A stretch of 35,615 nucleotides of DNA from Mariniphaga sp. (GTDB taxonomy: Bacteria > Bacteroidota > Bacteroidia > Bacteroidales > Prolixibacteraceae). Under the pieces are notes generated by a model. It saw only the letters and a list, made by a program, of their open reading frames with translations. It had not been told where the DNA came from and did no database searches. The translations under genes and the position numbers were made by a program. Each line of letters opens with the position of its first letter. Position 1 is the stretch's first letter. Below are positions 9,425-17,271 of the stretch, one piece after another. The stretch is taken from the NCBI GenBank assembly GCA_025355585.1, contig JANXZJ010000111.1:1-35615 (forward strand), read 5' to 3'.

Positions 9425-10118
9425 TGATGAACCTCTTGCATTGCAGCAAATTGGTGCATATATTGAAAAAACTCCGTTCCTGGAAGCTGTAGCGCTTTGT
9501 CAGAGTGCTTTTGAGGCCTTGAAATATCTTTCAGACAATGAAGTTGATCTTATGTTTGTCGATATCAATATGCCTGATCTTAACGGGATGGATTTCGTAA
9601 AGTCACTGGCACAAAAGCCTAAAATAATCTTTACAACCGCCTACAGTGAATATGCGATGGAAGGTTTTCAGGTAGATGCAATAGATTATATACTGAAACC
9701 AATTAGCTATGCTGTTTTTTTGAAAGCGGCAAACAAGGCAAAGACTTGGTTCGAATTAAACAGCAAACAAACCGAAACTATACAAACTACTGCGGATTGC
9801 ATCTTCGTTAAATCGGAATACAAACTGATTCGCATCCATTTGTCGGAGATTAAATACATCGAAAGTTCGAACGAATACATACAGATTCACCTGATTAACG
9901 CTGAACCTATCACAACACTAATCCGACTGAAAACCATTGAAGAACAACTGCCAAAGGATAAATTTATGCGCGTTCACCGTTCATTTATTGTCAATCTCGA
10001 TAAAGTGAAAGTGATTGAACGAAACAGAATTATCTTCGACCATAATATCTTCATCCCTGTCGGAGATCAATACAGAGATAGCTTCCAGGCATTTATTGAT
10101 AAAACCTTCTTAATTTAA
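9399..10118 (+). CDS. LytTR-family response regulator
   Basis: 239 residues. A receiver domain occupies about 1-120, with the acidic pair Asp9/Asp10, phosphoacceptor Asp55 (LMFVDINMPD), Thr79/80 and Lys100 (ILKP). A LytTR DNA-binding domain follows at about 130-237, with the typical YIESSNEYIQIHL and FMRVHRSFIVNLDKV segments. Regulators of this family dimerise and bind direct repeats upstream of target promoters. The ATG lies inside the last codons of the kinase gene. The PqqD/ATP-grasp cluster begins 243 nt downstream on the same strand, which makes that cluster and the upstream lipoprotein gene candidate targets; this is inference from position. Confidence 0.94.
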   Translation: MKIKCLSIDDEPLALQQIGAYIEKTPFLEAVALCQSAFEALKYLSDNEVDLMFVDINMPDLNGMDFVKSLAQKPKIIFTTAYSEYAMEGFQVDAIDYILKPISYAVFLKAANKAKTWFELNSKQTETIQTTADCIFVKSEYKLIRIHLSEIKYIESSNEYIQIHLINAEPITTLIRLKTIEEQLPKDKFMRVHRSFIVNLDKVKVIERNRIIFDHNIFIPVGDQYRDSFQAFIDKTFLI

Positions 10119-10361
10119 ATCAGCACCTAACAAAATCCGTCAAATGCCCATGAAATTTCTCTCTGGCCGGTCAAAATACAACGGGTTGATCCGCATTTAA
10201 AGTGTATATTGGATAATTCTGCCTTTCTACTTATCTGCAAAGGCATTTCGCTGATTTAATTAGCATTTATGATCCAGCCAATTTACCTTCATCGCAAAAT
10301 AAAGTAGATTAAGCAGTAAGCATTCCAAATCAATGATTACCAGAATTGTTAAAATATTGAT

Positions 10362-10601
10362 ATGAGACTTAAGAAGAACATAGCTACCAGCGATGAGGGA
10401 TTTATTTTTAATCCCGGCACTGGTGATTCATTTTCGACAAATGAAATAGGGACAGAGATCATCTCACTGTTAAAAGAGAATAAACCTCAGGAAATAATTA
10501 TTGAGACGATCTGTGCGAAATATGATGTTGATCAAAACCAATTCGAGAAGGACCTTGATGATTATTTATCGCAACTTAAAGATTACACAATTTTAGAATA
10601 G
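10362..10601 (+). CDS. PqqD-like small acidic protein
   Basis: 79 residues with the pattern of the PqqD family: a short beta-rich start (MRLKKNIATSDEGFIFNPGT), then SFSTNEIGTEIISLLKENK and a helix region with KYDVDQNQFEKDLDDYLSQL. Known PqqD-like proteins form winged-helix RiPP recognition elements that bind a leader peptide and present it to a modifying enzyme. The protein is strongly acidic (about 16 Asp/Glu against 8 Lys/Arg) and ends in glutamate (TILE). Its stop is 4 nt before the ATP-grasp ATG, so the two are surely co-translated. No precursor peptide gene is obvious nearby. The functional choice between leader-binding element and carrier protein is open. Confidence 0.75.
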   Translation: MRLKKNIATSDEGFIFNPGTGDSFSTNEIGTEIISLLKENKPQEIIIETICAKYDVDQNQFEKDLDDYLSQLKDYTILE

Positions 10602-10605
10602 TTTG

Positions 10606-11682
10606 ATGGAGAGGCAATTAAAAAATTTCGGTCAATTAGGTAACAAGAGAATTGTTATTGCGGTCACGGCCCTGAATGCAATTGATAGTCCTGGTCCGGG
10701 AGTAGCTGTGATACGCGCTATACGCGAATGTCCCGATTTTGACGTACGGATCATAGGTCTCTGTTACGAATCGCTTGAACCAGGCTTGTATATGCATGAT
10801 ATTGTTGATAAGACCTATCAGGTTCCATATCCTTCGTCAGGGACCGATACCTTGATGGGCCGACTCATGCATATCCACGAAATCGAGCATATTGATTTAA
10901 TCATTCCGAATTTCGACGCCGAACTTTTCAATTTTATTAAATTAAAAGATAAACTCAGCGATGCAGGTATTCGAACATATTTGCCTGATTTAGTGCAGTT
11001 TGAGGCCCGTGATAAAATAAAGCTTTATGAATTTGGAAATAAACACGGGCTGACAATACCAAAAGATATAATTATACATCAAGTCAAGGATCTCTCTGAA
11101 GCAGCAGAAAAGTTAGGATATCCAATGGTTGTGAAAGGGAAATTTTACGATGCTATTGTTGCAAATACACTTGAACAGGCGCAAAAGGCATTCTTCAAAA
11201 TTCAGGCAAAATGGGGATTACCTATTATTGTTCAGGAGTTTATTAATGGAACAGAAATTAATGTTGCAGCATTGGGTGATGGTGAAGGAAATGCGATCAG
11301 TGTGATACCGATGCGAAAACTCTATATTACCGATAAGGGTAAAGCCTGGGCAGGCATCACGCTTGATGATACATCGTTTATCGAACTTGCCCGGAAATTT
11401 GTTAAAGTCACAAAGTGGCGGGGCGGATGTGAACTCGAAATTATGCAAACAGCTGATGGAAAATCATATATAATGGAAGTCAATCCCCGTTTCCCCGCCT
11501 GGATCTACCTAACTGCAGCGGCAGGACAAAATCAACCTGCAGCGATGGTTAAAATGGCGCTTGGTGAAAAGGTTGAGACGTTTACAGATTATGAAGTTGG
11601 AAAAATATTTATCCGGTATGCCTGGGATTTAATCACTGATATTCGTGAATTTCAAAAAATTTCGGGAACCGGTGAACTTTAA
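10606..11682 (+). CDS. ATP-grasp ligase
   Basis: 358 residues from the ATG at 10606; a TTG one codon earlier is less likely. The N-terminal Rossmann-like part holds ALNAIDSPGPGVAVIRAIRE, resembling the pre-ATP-grasp segment of CarB-like proteins. The ATP-grasp fold follows: Lys177 in YPMVVKGKF contacts ATP, QEFINGTE (210-217) is the hinge strand, and Glu278, Glu291 and Asn293 (CELEIM, MEVNPRF) are the usual metal ligands. Such enzymes activate a carboxylate as acyl-phosphate and join it to an amine. It lacks the domains of carbamoyl-phosphate synthase and of biotin carboxylase, so those names should not be used. Being 4 nt after the PqqD-like gene, it probably acts with that protein. The substrate cannot be read from sequence. 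Confidence 0.88.
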   Translation: MERQLKNFGQLGNKRIVIAVTALNAIDSPGPGVAVIRAIRECPDFDVRIIGLCYESLEPGLYMHDIVDKTYQVPYPSSGTDTLMGRLMHIHEIEHIDLIIPNFDAELFNFIKLKDKLSDAGIRTYLPDLVQFEARDKIKLYEFGNKHGLTIPKDIIIHQVKDLSEAAEKLGYPMVVKGKFYDAIVANTLEQAQKAFFKIQAKWGLPIIVQEFINGTEINVAALGDGEGNAISVIPMRKLYITDKGKAWAGITLDDTSFIELARKFVKVTKWRGGCELEIMQTADGKSYIMEVNPRFPAWIYLTAAAGQNQPAAMVKMALGEKVETFTDYEVGKIFIRYAWDLITDIREFQKISGTGEL

Positions 11683-11816
11683 ATAAATTGAAAGTTGTGC
11701 ATTTTATGCGGTTAACGGACGGCTTTTCTTAATTGAATTCCGTCTTCTGTATACGGGCTCTTTTTAAAAAAATAGTTCTGATTTAATTAAATACAAACGG
11801 ATTAAAAATTCCAGTC

Positions 11817-13178
11817 ATGGGGAAAATAAGATATGAAAGGCCGATTATTCAAAGAATGAATACCGGATTTATGAATAAATTTGGTACCCGGACAGAGTTT
11901 GAACCTGTTACCAATATCGAAGGTGTCTCGGTCAAAAGTCTTATCAATCAATATGGTTCTCCTCTTTTTGTAATTTCGGAAAAACAGATCAGACGCAACT
12001 ATCAAAATGCGACGCGAATCTTTAAAACGCGTTATCCTAAAATACAGTTTGCCTGGTCGTATAAAACCAATTACATGAATGCTGTTTGCCAGGTATTTCA
12101 CCAGGAAGGCGCATGGGCGGAGGTCGTTTCGGGATTTGAATACGAGAAGGCACTGGGCAACCGAGTACCGGGAAACAAAATCATCTTTAACGGACCTGAC
12201 AAAACTGATGAGCAACTCATTGCTGCAGCACGTAATAACTCATTAATCCATATTGATCATTACGATGAGCTCTATTCGCTGATCAGATTGAGTGAAGAAA
12301 ATAACTTAAGACCCAGGGTCGCCGTTCGTGTCAATATGGACACAGGAATTTACCCCAAATGGGATCGTTTCGGGTTTAATTTCGAAAATGGTCAGGCCTG
12401 GAATGCAATTACAAGAATCATCAACTCCGAAAACCTGGAATTGGTTGGATTACATTGTCATATTGGGACATTTATGCTTTCTCCTTTGGCATATGCAACT
12501 GCCACCAGCAAATTGTGTGAACTGACCTGGAGTATCAAAGAAAAATTCAACAAAACACTTCAATATCTTGATCTTGGAGGCGGATTTCCTTCAATGAATA
12601 CACTGAAGGGAGCTTACTTACCCGGATCGGATACTGTTCCATCGATTGACCAGTTTGCGGATGCAATTACCGATGTTATTCTGGGATACGGTTTTAAGCA
12701 AGGAGATCTGCCTTTATTAATTCTTGAATCAGGCCGTGCATTGATAGATGATGCAGGATATTTGTTGGGAACAGTAATAGCAACCAAGCGACTTTCGGAT
12801 GGACGAAGGGCAACGATCCTTGATTTTGGCGTAAATACTTTATTTACTTCATTTTGGTATGATCACAAAGTAAGTCCGGTTGAATCATTTGGCAAGCATA
12901 CCGAAGAAATGGTGTTGTATGGCCCGCTTTGTATGAACATAGACATCGTACGCGAAAGCATTACAATGCCTTTGCTCGAAAAAGGAAATCACCTGGTAGT
13001 TCATAAAGTGGGCGCCTACAATATGAGCCAATGGATGCAGTTTATAACATTGAGACCAAATATTGTATTGATTGATAATGAAAATAATACGCATGTAATA
13101 CGTAAAGCTGAAACACTTGAATACCTGGAATTGAATGAACAGGTTCCAGAGCATTTAAAGCAGAATTCCTTAAAATAA
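11817..13178 (+). CDS. Fold-type III PLP decarboxylase (DAP/ornithine decarboxylase family)
   Basis: 453 residues. The PLP lysine is Lys83 in FAWSYKTNY. Other family marks are HCHIGT (213-218), the glycine loop LGGGFP (253-258), ESGRAL (304-309) with the phosphate-binding Arg, the specificity-loop Cys372 in YGPLCMNID, and GAY (399-401). The pattern is nearest to diaminopimelate decarboxylase-type enzymes, which remove a carboxylate from a D-configured centre, although agmatine-, carboxynorspermidine- and other polyamine-forming enzymes share it. The N-terminus is about 30-40 residues longer than LysA. No lysine pathway gene is nearby. A 134-nt gap separates it from the ATP-grasp gene on the same strand. 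Its place between an ATP-grasp ligase and an envelope protein suggests a dedicated biosynthetic role. Confidence 0.87.
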   Translation: MGKIRYERPIIQRMNTGFMNKFGTRTEFEPVTNIEGVSVKSLINQYGSPLFVISEKQIRRNYQNATRIFKTRYPKIQFAWSYKTNYMNAVCQVFHQEGAWAEVVSGFEYEKALGNRVPGNKIIFNGPDKTDEQLIAAARNNSLIHIDHYDELYSLIRLSEENNLRPRVAVRVNMDTGIYPKWDRFGFNFENGQAWNAITRIINSENLELVGLHCHIGTFMLSPLAYATATSKLCELTWSIKEKFNKTLQYLDLGGGFPSMNTLKGAYLPGSDTVPSIDQFADAITDVILGYGFKQGDLPLLILESGRALIDDAGYLLGTVIATKRLSDGRRATILDFGVNTLFTSFWYDHKVSPVESFGKHTEEMVLYGPLCMNIDIVRESITMPLLEKGNHLVVHKVGAYNMSQWMQFITLRPNIVLIDNENNTHVIRKAETLEYLELNEQVPEHLKQNSLK

Positions 13179-13303
13179 TTAATTTTGGAAAGGTTTATTT
13201 ATTGGAAATTCAATGAATTACCTATGAATTTTTTCATTCCTTCAGTTTTTTCACGCTTTAATTTTCTGACGAAAGCTGTGCGTCTCTACAAATACTTGCC
13301 AAT

Positions 13304-15514
13304 ATGCCCATTCACCGAATCGTAAACTTATTCCGAAACGTCGTTCTGCCTGCCACCCTGAATAGCTATTCTGTTATTTTCTTCTTTAATAACAGGCTGT
13401 TAGCCTGTGTTATAATGCTGGTTTCATTTTTCAATTTCTTTGCCGGTCTGAGTGGTTTACTTGCAGTTTTGGTGACTGTCCTTATTGCGAACGCAATGGG
13501 CTTTGATAAGATTCAACTTAAAAATGGCGTTTATAGCTTCAATGCTTTATTGACCGGTATTGGAATGGGAACCTTCTTTGATCCGGGTCTTGTTTTTTTC
13601 ACGTTATTGGTGCTTGCCGCATTGATGACGCTTATCCTTTCGGTTACTTTTGGTGGATGGCTTTATAAGTATGGATTGCCTTTTTTGAGTATTCCATTTG
13701 TTATCACATTCTGGTTCATTGTGTTACCTTCTTCTCAGTTCGAAAATCTTGGATTAACCCAACGTAATATCTATTGGATGAACGAAATGTATGCGATTGG
13801 CGGTAATCCGATGCTCAATTTTTTTCAGACCATGGATACCCTTCCGGTGCATAAAATGGTCGATATCTATCTCCGTTCAATGAGTTCGATCTTTTTTCAA
13901 GACAATCTGATCGCAGGTTTGTTTATAGCCATAGCGCTGCTTATCTGTTCGCGCATTGCATTTTCCCTGTCGGTTATCGGGTTTGTTTCAGCTTATTTCT
14001 TTGCGAAATTTACAGGATCTGCCGCCGCCAGCATTACCTATTACAATATTGGGGCGAACTACATGATGGTTGCAATTGCCATAGGAGGCTTTTTTATAAT
14101 CCCATCCAAATATTCATACCTGTGGACAGTGCTATTAGTTCCGCTCACATCGCTGGTTCTGCTGTTTATGAGCAAATTGCTAGGATTCATTCACTTGCCT
14201 GTTTTCTCACTTCCATTCTCATTGGTGGTGATTTTATTTGTTTATTTCCTCATGCTGAGAATTAAACCAACAAAATTAATTTTAACCCCAATTCAATATT
14301 ATTCGCCTGAAAGTAATCTTTACACCTACAATAACAACAAAAACAGGCTTTCGAATTTTCTCTACTTTCCGTTGTACCTGCCTTTTTGGGGCGAATGGAA
14401 AGTTATGCAGGGACACAATGGAAAGCATACCCACAAAGGCGATTGGGGACAAGCCTTCGACTTTATATTGGTTGATGACGAATCGAAAACGTACGCTTCA
14501 AATGGCTTATTTTGTGAAAATTACCATTGTTACAATAAACCCGTCGTGGCACCTGCTGATGGCCTTGTTGAAGAAATAATTGATAATGTTGATGACAACG
14601 AAATTGGCAAAATAAACACGATTAACAATTGGGGAAACACCATTGTCATACGGCATCTGCCGGGACTTTATACCCAGATGTCTCATCTAAGGAAAGGATC
14701 TTTTAAAGTTGCCAAAGGCGATTTTGTAAAACGTGGTGATTTACTGGCTAATTGTGGTAATTCCGGGCGATCTCCGGAACCACACCTGCATTTTCAGGTG
14801 CAAGGAACACCCGTCTTAGGCTCAAGGACAATCGATTATCCATTTTCATATTACCACGAAAAAGATAAAGCTGAACGACAGCTGAAGCAATTTTCGAGAC
14901 CTCGCGAAGGTGCGTTGATTTCCGGTGTAACCACCAATACTTTGTTGAAAACCGCCTTTGATATAATCCCTAACACAATCTTAAAGTACAGTTATCGGAA
15001 TGAGAGAGGAATAGAAAAGGTGGAGATATGGGAGTCATATACAGATGCTTACAACTACAAGTACTTGTACTGCAAGGAAACAGGATCGAGTGCCTACTAT
15101 GTAAATGACGGTTCAATGTTTTATTTTACAGCTTTCTATGGCAGCAGGAAATCGCTGCTTTACTTTTTTTATTTGTCGGCATACAAAGTTTTTTTAGGAG
15201 ATCCGGAGAATGATGAAATGATTGATGGTATGCCTCTCAATGTCATCCAGGACAAAAGGATAAGCGTTTGGTTTCACGATTTTATTGCTCCATTTTACAG
15301 CTATATCCGTGTTTGGCATTCTATCAAACCAGAAGACACAAATAACCTTTTGGATGCTGAAATGTTAATCTTAAAATCTAAAGTCCGGGTTTCAGTTCTT
15401 GGAAGAATACGGAATGAGAGTGAAAGTACGATTATTGTGAACAAAAATTGTATTATGAAATTTACATATGAATCGATAAAAACTAAAATCAGGGCTAAAT
15501 GTATAAATTCTTGA
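13304..15514 (+). CDS. Urea-transporter-like channel fused to M23 metallopeptidase
   Basis: 736 residues in one frame. Residues about 25-320 are hydrophobic with about ten membrane segments and the two-fold repeat of the urea transporter (UT) family: YSFNALLTGIGMG near 77, then LPFLSIPF (125-132); in the second half GANYMMVAIAIGG near 250, then LPVFSLPF (298-305). UT proteins carry two LPxxTxPF motifs; both here read LPxxSxPF. Residues about 355-515 are an M23 (LytM-like) domain with zinc and catalytic candidates His377 and Asp386 (HTHKGDWGQAFD), His461 (MSHL) and His494/His496 (PHLHF), so the active site looks complete. Residues about 520-736 are unrecognised. The peptidase domain probably lies in the periplasm. 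The last 16 nt overlap the next gene. Confidence 0.85.
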   Translation: MPIHRIVNLFRNVVLPATLNSYSVIFFFNNRLLACVIMLVSFFNFFAGLSGLLAVLVTVLIANAMGFDKIQLKNGVYSFNALLTGIGMGTFFDPGLVFFTLLVLAALMTLILSVTFGGWLYKYGLPFLSIPFVITFWFIVLPSSQFENLGLTQRNIYWMNEMYAIGGNPMLNFFQTMDTLPVHKMVDIYLRSMSSIFFQDNLIAGLFIAIALLICSRIAFSLSVIGFVSAYFFAKFTGSAAASITYYNIGANYMMVAIAIGGFFIIPSKYSYLWTVLLVPLTSLVLLFMSKLLGFIHLPVFSLPFSLVVILFVYFLMLRIKPTKLILTPIQYYSPESNLYTYNNNKNRLSNFLYFPLYLPFWGEWKVMQGHNGKHTHKGDWGQAFDFILVDDESKTYASNGLFCENYHCYNKPVVAPADGLVEEIIDNVDDNEIGKINTINNWGNTIVIRHLPGLYTQMSHLRKGSFKVAKGDFVKRGDLLANCGNSGRSPEPHLHFQVQGTPVLGSRTIDYPFSYYHEKDKAERQLKQFSRPREGALISGVTTNTLLKTAFDIIPNTILKYSYRNERGIEKVEIWESYTDAYNYKYLYCKETGSSAYYVNDGSMFYFTAFYGSRKSLLYFFYLSAYKVFLGDPENDEMIDGMPLNVIQDKRISVWFHDFIAPFYSYIRVWHSIKPEDTNNLLDAEMLILKSKVRVSVLGRIRNESESTIIVNKNCIMKFTYESIKTKIRAKCINS

Positions 15515-16641
15515 TTACAGCATTGGTTTTTGTTTCAGTGGTCGCAAAAGCACAACAGCCAATTACTTTTTCAACTGCGGATAGCATTACCTATCAATGT
15601 TATCTGAACGGCGAATGGGATAGGCTTATAAAAGTTGGAAATCAGGCAATCGGGCAAAATATCGATTTCAAGAGGCTTCGCCAACGAATTGGGTACGCTT
15701 ATTTTGTTAAGGCCGATTTTTATACGGCTCAAATGAATTACGAAAAGGCATTGTCTTTTGATGCATTCGATAATGATACGCGTACTTACCTCTATTATTG
15801 TGGATTAAATACCGGAAACGAAGGATATGCGCGGTTTTATGTTGAAAAACTTCCAAAGGATCTTCGACTTAAATTAAAAGAAGAGGCATTTAAACCTGTC
15901 GATGCGATCGATCTGGAATTCAATTACAAGGCTAATAATTTGATATCCCGTTCAAATCCAACCTATATTCGTGCAGGACTCAATACCCAGCTTGGTTACC
16001 GGCTAACTTTGTATCAGTCTGTTTCCTATTATCAACAAACGATTGACGCTGCCCTGACAAAGCAGCCTGAGTATTACGCGTTATTGAATTTGTCTGTGAC
16101 CTCCCACTTATCACTGGATGCAGCTTATCATTATTTGGATGTAAGTGCAGACGGTTCTAAATATCCTGGAAATATGATCTTTGCAGCGGTTTCAACAAGG
16201 ATCAATCGGTATAGTTTAGGTATAAACGGCTCAATATTCGATGATAATATTGCAACCTACAAGCAATTTGGACTTCAGGCAGGCGTCAATTTGCCCGGGA
16301 AATCCGGTTTTTATTTCAAAAGTTCGGTAAGTGAAATAATTGGAAAGGGTGATAAACGAACGATATTTTCTCAGGTTGCAGGTGCTCGTGTATATAAAAC
16401 GTTGTGGGCTGAAGGGAGCGTTACGTTAGGTAACTTAAAAAACTACAGCGATCACAACGCTCTCTATATTTACAATTCAATTGACCCGACCACATTCCGG
16501 ACTGGATTGACCTTGTTCTGGTATCTTGGGAAAAAAGTGACATTAATAGGAAATTACAACTACGAAACAAAACAAATAGAAATTTCTAATTTTAATTACA
16601 TACAACATTCATTTTCAGGAGGAATTAGATGGAAGCTATAA
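15499..16641 (+). CDS. Outer-membrane beta-barrel protein, YaiO-like
   Basis: 380 residues. A signal peptide (about 1-19, ending VAKAQQ) precedes a helical, TPR-like part (about 30-130: YQCYLNGEWDRLIKVGNQAI, YAYFVKADFYTAQMNYEKAL). From about residue 135 to the end the sequence is a series of amphipathic strands rich in Tyr, Asn and Gly (LEFNYKANNL, LALTSHLSLDAAYHY-like strands, ending SGGIRWKL), as in a beta-barrel. This arrangement resembles YaiO-family outer-membrane proteins, some of which sit with polysaccharide synthesis genes. It overlaps the UT-M23 gene by 16 nt and the next gene by 13 nt. It could form the outer-membrane exit or anchor of the cluster; the family name is tentative. Confidence 0.65.
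   Translation: MYKFLITALVFVSVVAKAQQPITFSTADSITYQCYLNGEWDRLIKVGNQAIGQNIDFKRLRQRIGYAYFVKADFYTAQMNYEKALSFDAFDNDTRTYLYYCGLNTGNEGYARFYVEKLPKDLRLKLKEEAFKPVDAIDLEFNYKANNLISRSNPTYIRAGLNTQLGYRLTLYQSVSYYQQTIDAALTKQPEYYALLNLSVTSHLSLDAAYHYLDVSADGSKYPGNMIFAAVSTRINRYSLGINGSIFDDNIATYKQFGLQAGVNLPGKSGFYFKSSVSEIIGKGDKRTIFSQVAGARVYKTLWAEGSVTLGNLKNYSDHNALYIYNSIDPTTFRTGLTLFWYLGKKVTLIGNYNYETKQIEISNFNYIQHSFSGGIRWKL
16617..16622 (+). promoter_or_regulatory. Full Shine-Dalgarno motif (AGGAGG) for the TPR gene
   Basis: AGGAGG lies 6 nt before the ATG at 16629, inside the last codons of the barrel gene. Shine-Dalgarno motifs are generally scarce in Bacteroidota; this one supports the overlapping start. Confidence 0.6.
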
Positions 16642-17249
16642 GGAAAAACACATTTACAGTTTTATTGGTTTTGGTCGGTTTTAGTGCCTTTTCGCAGTCG
16701 ATGAGTTCATTGCAAAGTGCATTTAGCAAAAGCTACGAAGCGGAGAATACCAAAAACTACATAACTGCAATTAGCGAACTGAAGTCAGTTTACGATCCGG
16801 ACAACTATGTTATTAATATTCGATTAGGTTGGCTCAATTACCTTGCTAAGCAATATACCGAATCGATTGGTTTTTACGAAAAATCAATTGCGTTAAAGCC
16901 GTATGCCATCGAAGCACGTTTCGGTTGTGTGAAACCACTCAGTGCCATAGAAGATTGGGAAAAGGTGAAGAAACAGTATCTGGAAATTCTGACGATAGAT
17001 CCTCAAAATACAATTGCAAACTATTGGTTAGGAGTAATTGTTTACAACCGAAAAGACTTTAATAGTTCAGCAAAGTACTTCGAAAAAATTGTGAATCTCT
17101 ATCCCCTCGACTACGATTCTGTGATTATGCTTGCCTGGTCAAAACTTTACAGTAACAAACCTTCAGAGGCAAAAGTGTTGTTCCATCAGGCACTTATAAT
17201 TCGTCCAAACGACAGTTCGGCACTCAACGGATTGAAACTTATTCCATAA
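16629..17249 (+). CDS. Secreted TPR-repeat protein
   Basis: 206 residues. A signal peptide (ending AFSQ near residue 22) is followed by several tetratricopeptide repeats: ENTKNYITAISELKSVY, then YLAKQYTESIGFYEKSIALK, then DWEKVKKQYLEILTIDP, then YNRKDFNSSAKYFEKIVNLY and SNKPSEAKVLFHQALIIRP. Such proteins act as periplasmic scaffolds for protein or polymer complexes. It overlaps the barrel gene by 13 nt and has its own AGGAGG, so it is the last gene of the cluster. It converges with the LysM gene only 22 nt later, without a clear terminator between them. Confidence 0.85.
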   Translation: MEAIRKNTFTVLLVLVGFSAFSQSMSSLQSAFSKSYEAENTKNYITAISELKSVYDPDNYVINIRLGWLNYLAKQYTESIGFYEKSIALKPYAIEARFGCVKPLSAIEDWEKVKKQYLEILTIDPQNTIANYWLGVIVYNRKDFNSSAKYFEKIVNLYPLDYDSVIMLAWSKLYSNKPSEAKVLFHQALIIRPNDSSALNGLKLIP

Positions 17250-17271
17250 TGAATTTATTATTCTTGTACTT

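Noticed and set aside
10144-10200. 18-codon ORF (MPMKFLSGRSKYNGLIRI) as a precursor peptide for the PqqD/ATP-grasp genes
   Set aside because: Very short, ends far from the PqqD gene, and has no leader/core pattern; expected by chance in AT-rich spacer.
10606-11682. Naming the ATP-grasp protein carbamoyl-phosphate synthase or biotin carboxylase
   Set aside because: At 358 residues it has only one ATP-grasp module and lacks the extra domains and signature motifs of those enzymes.
11683-11816. Possible precursor peptide or terminator between ATP-grasp and decarboxylase genes
   Set aside because: The only ATG-started frame is eight codons long. A GACGG/CCGTC pairing (11718-11744) has a 5-bp stem and a long loop and is too weak to call.
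13180-13187. TAATTTTG as a promoter for the UT-M23 gene
   Set aside because: It lies over 110 nt before the ATG and has no TTG at 17-23 nt upstream; such octamers are common in AT-rich DNA.
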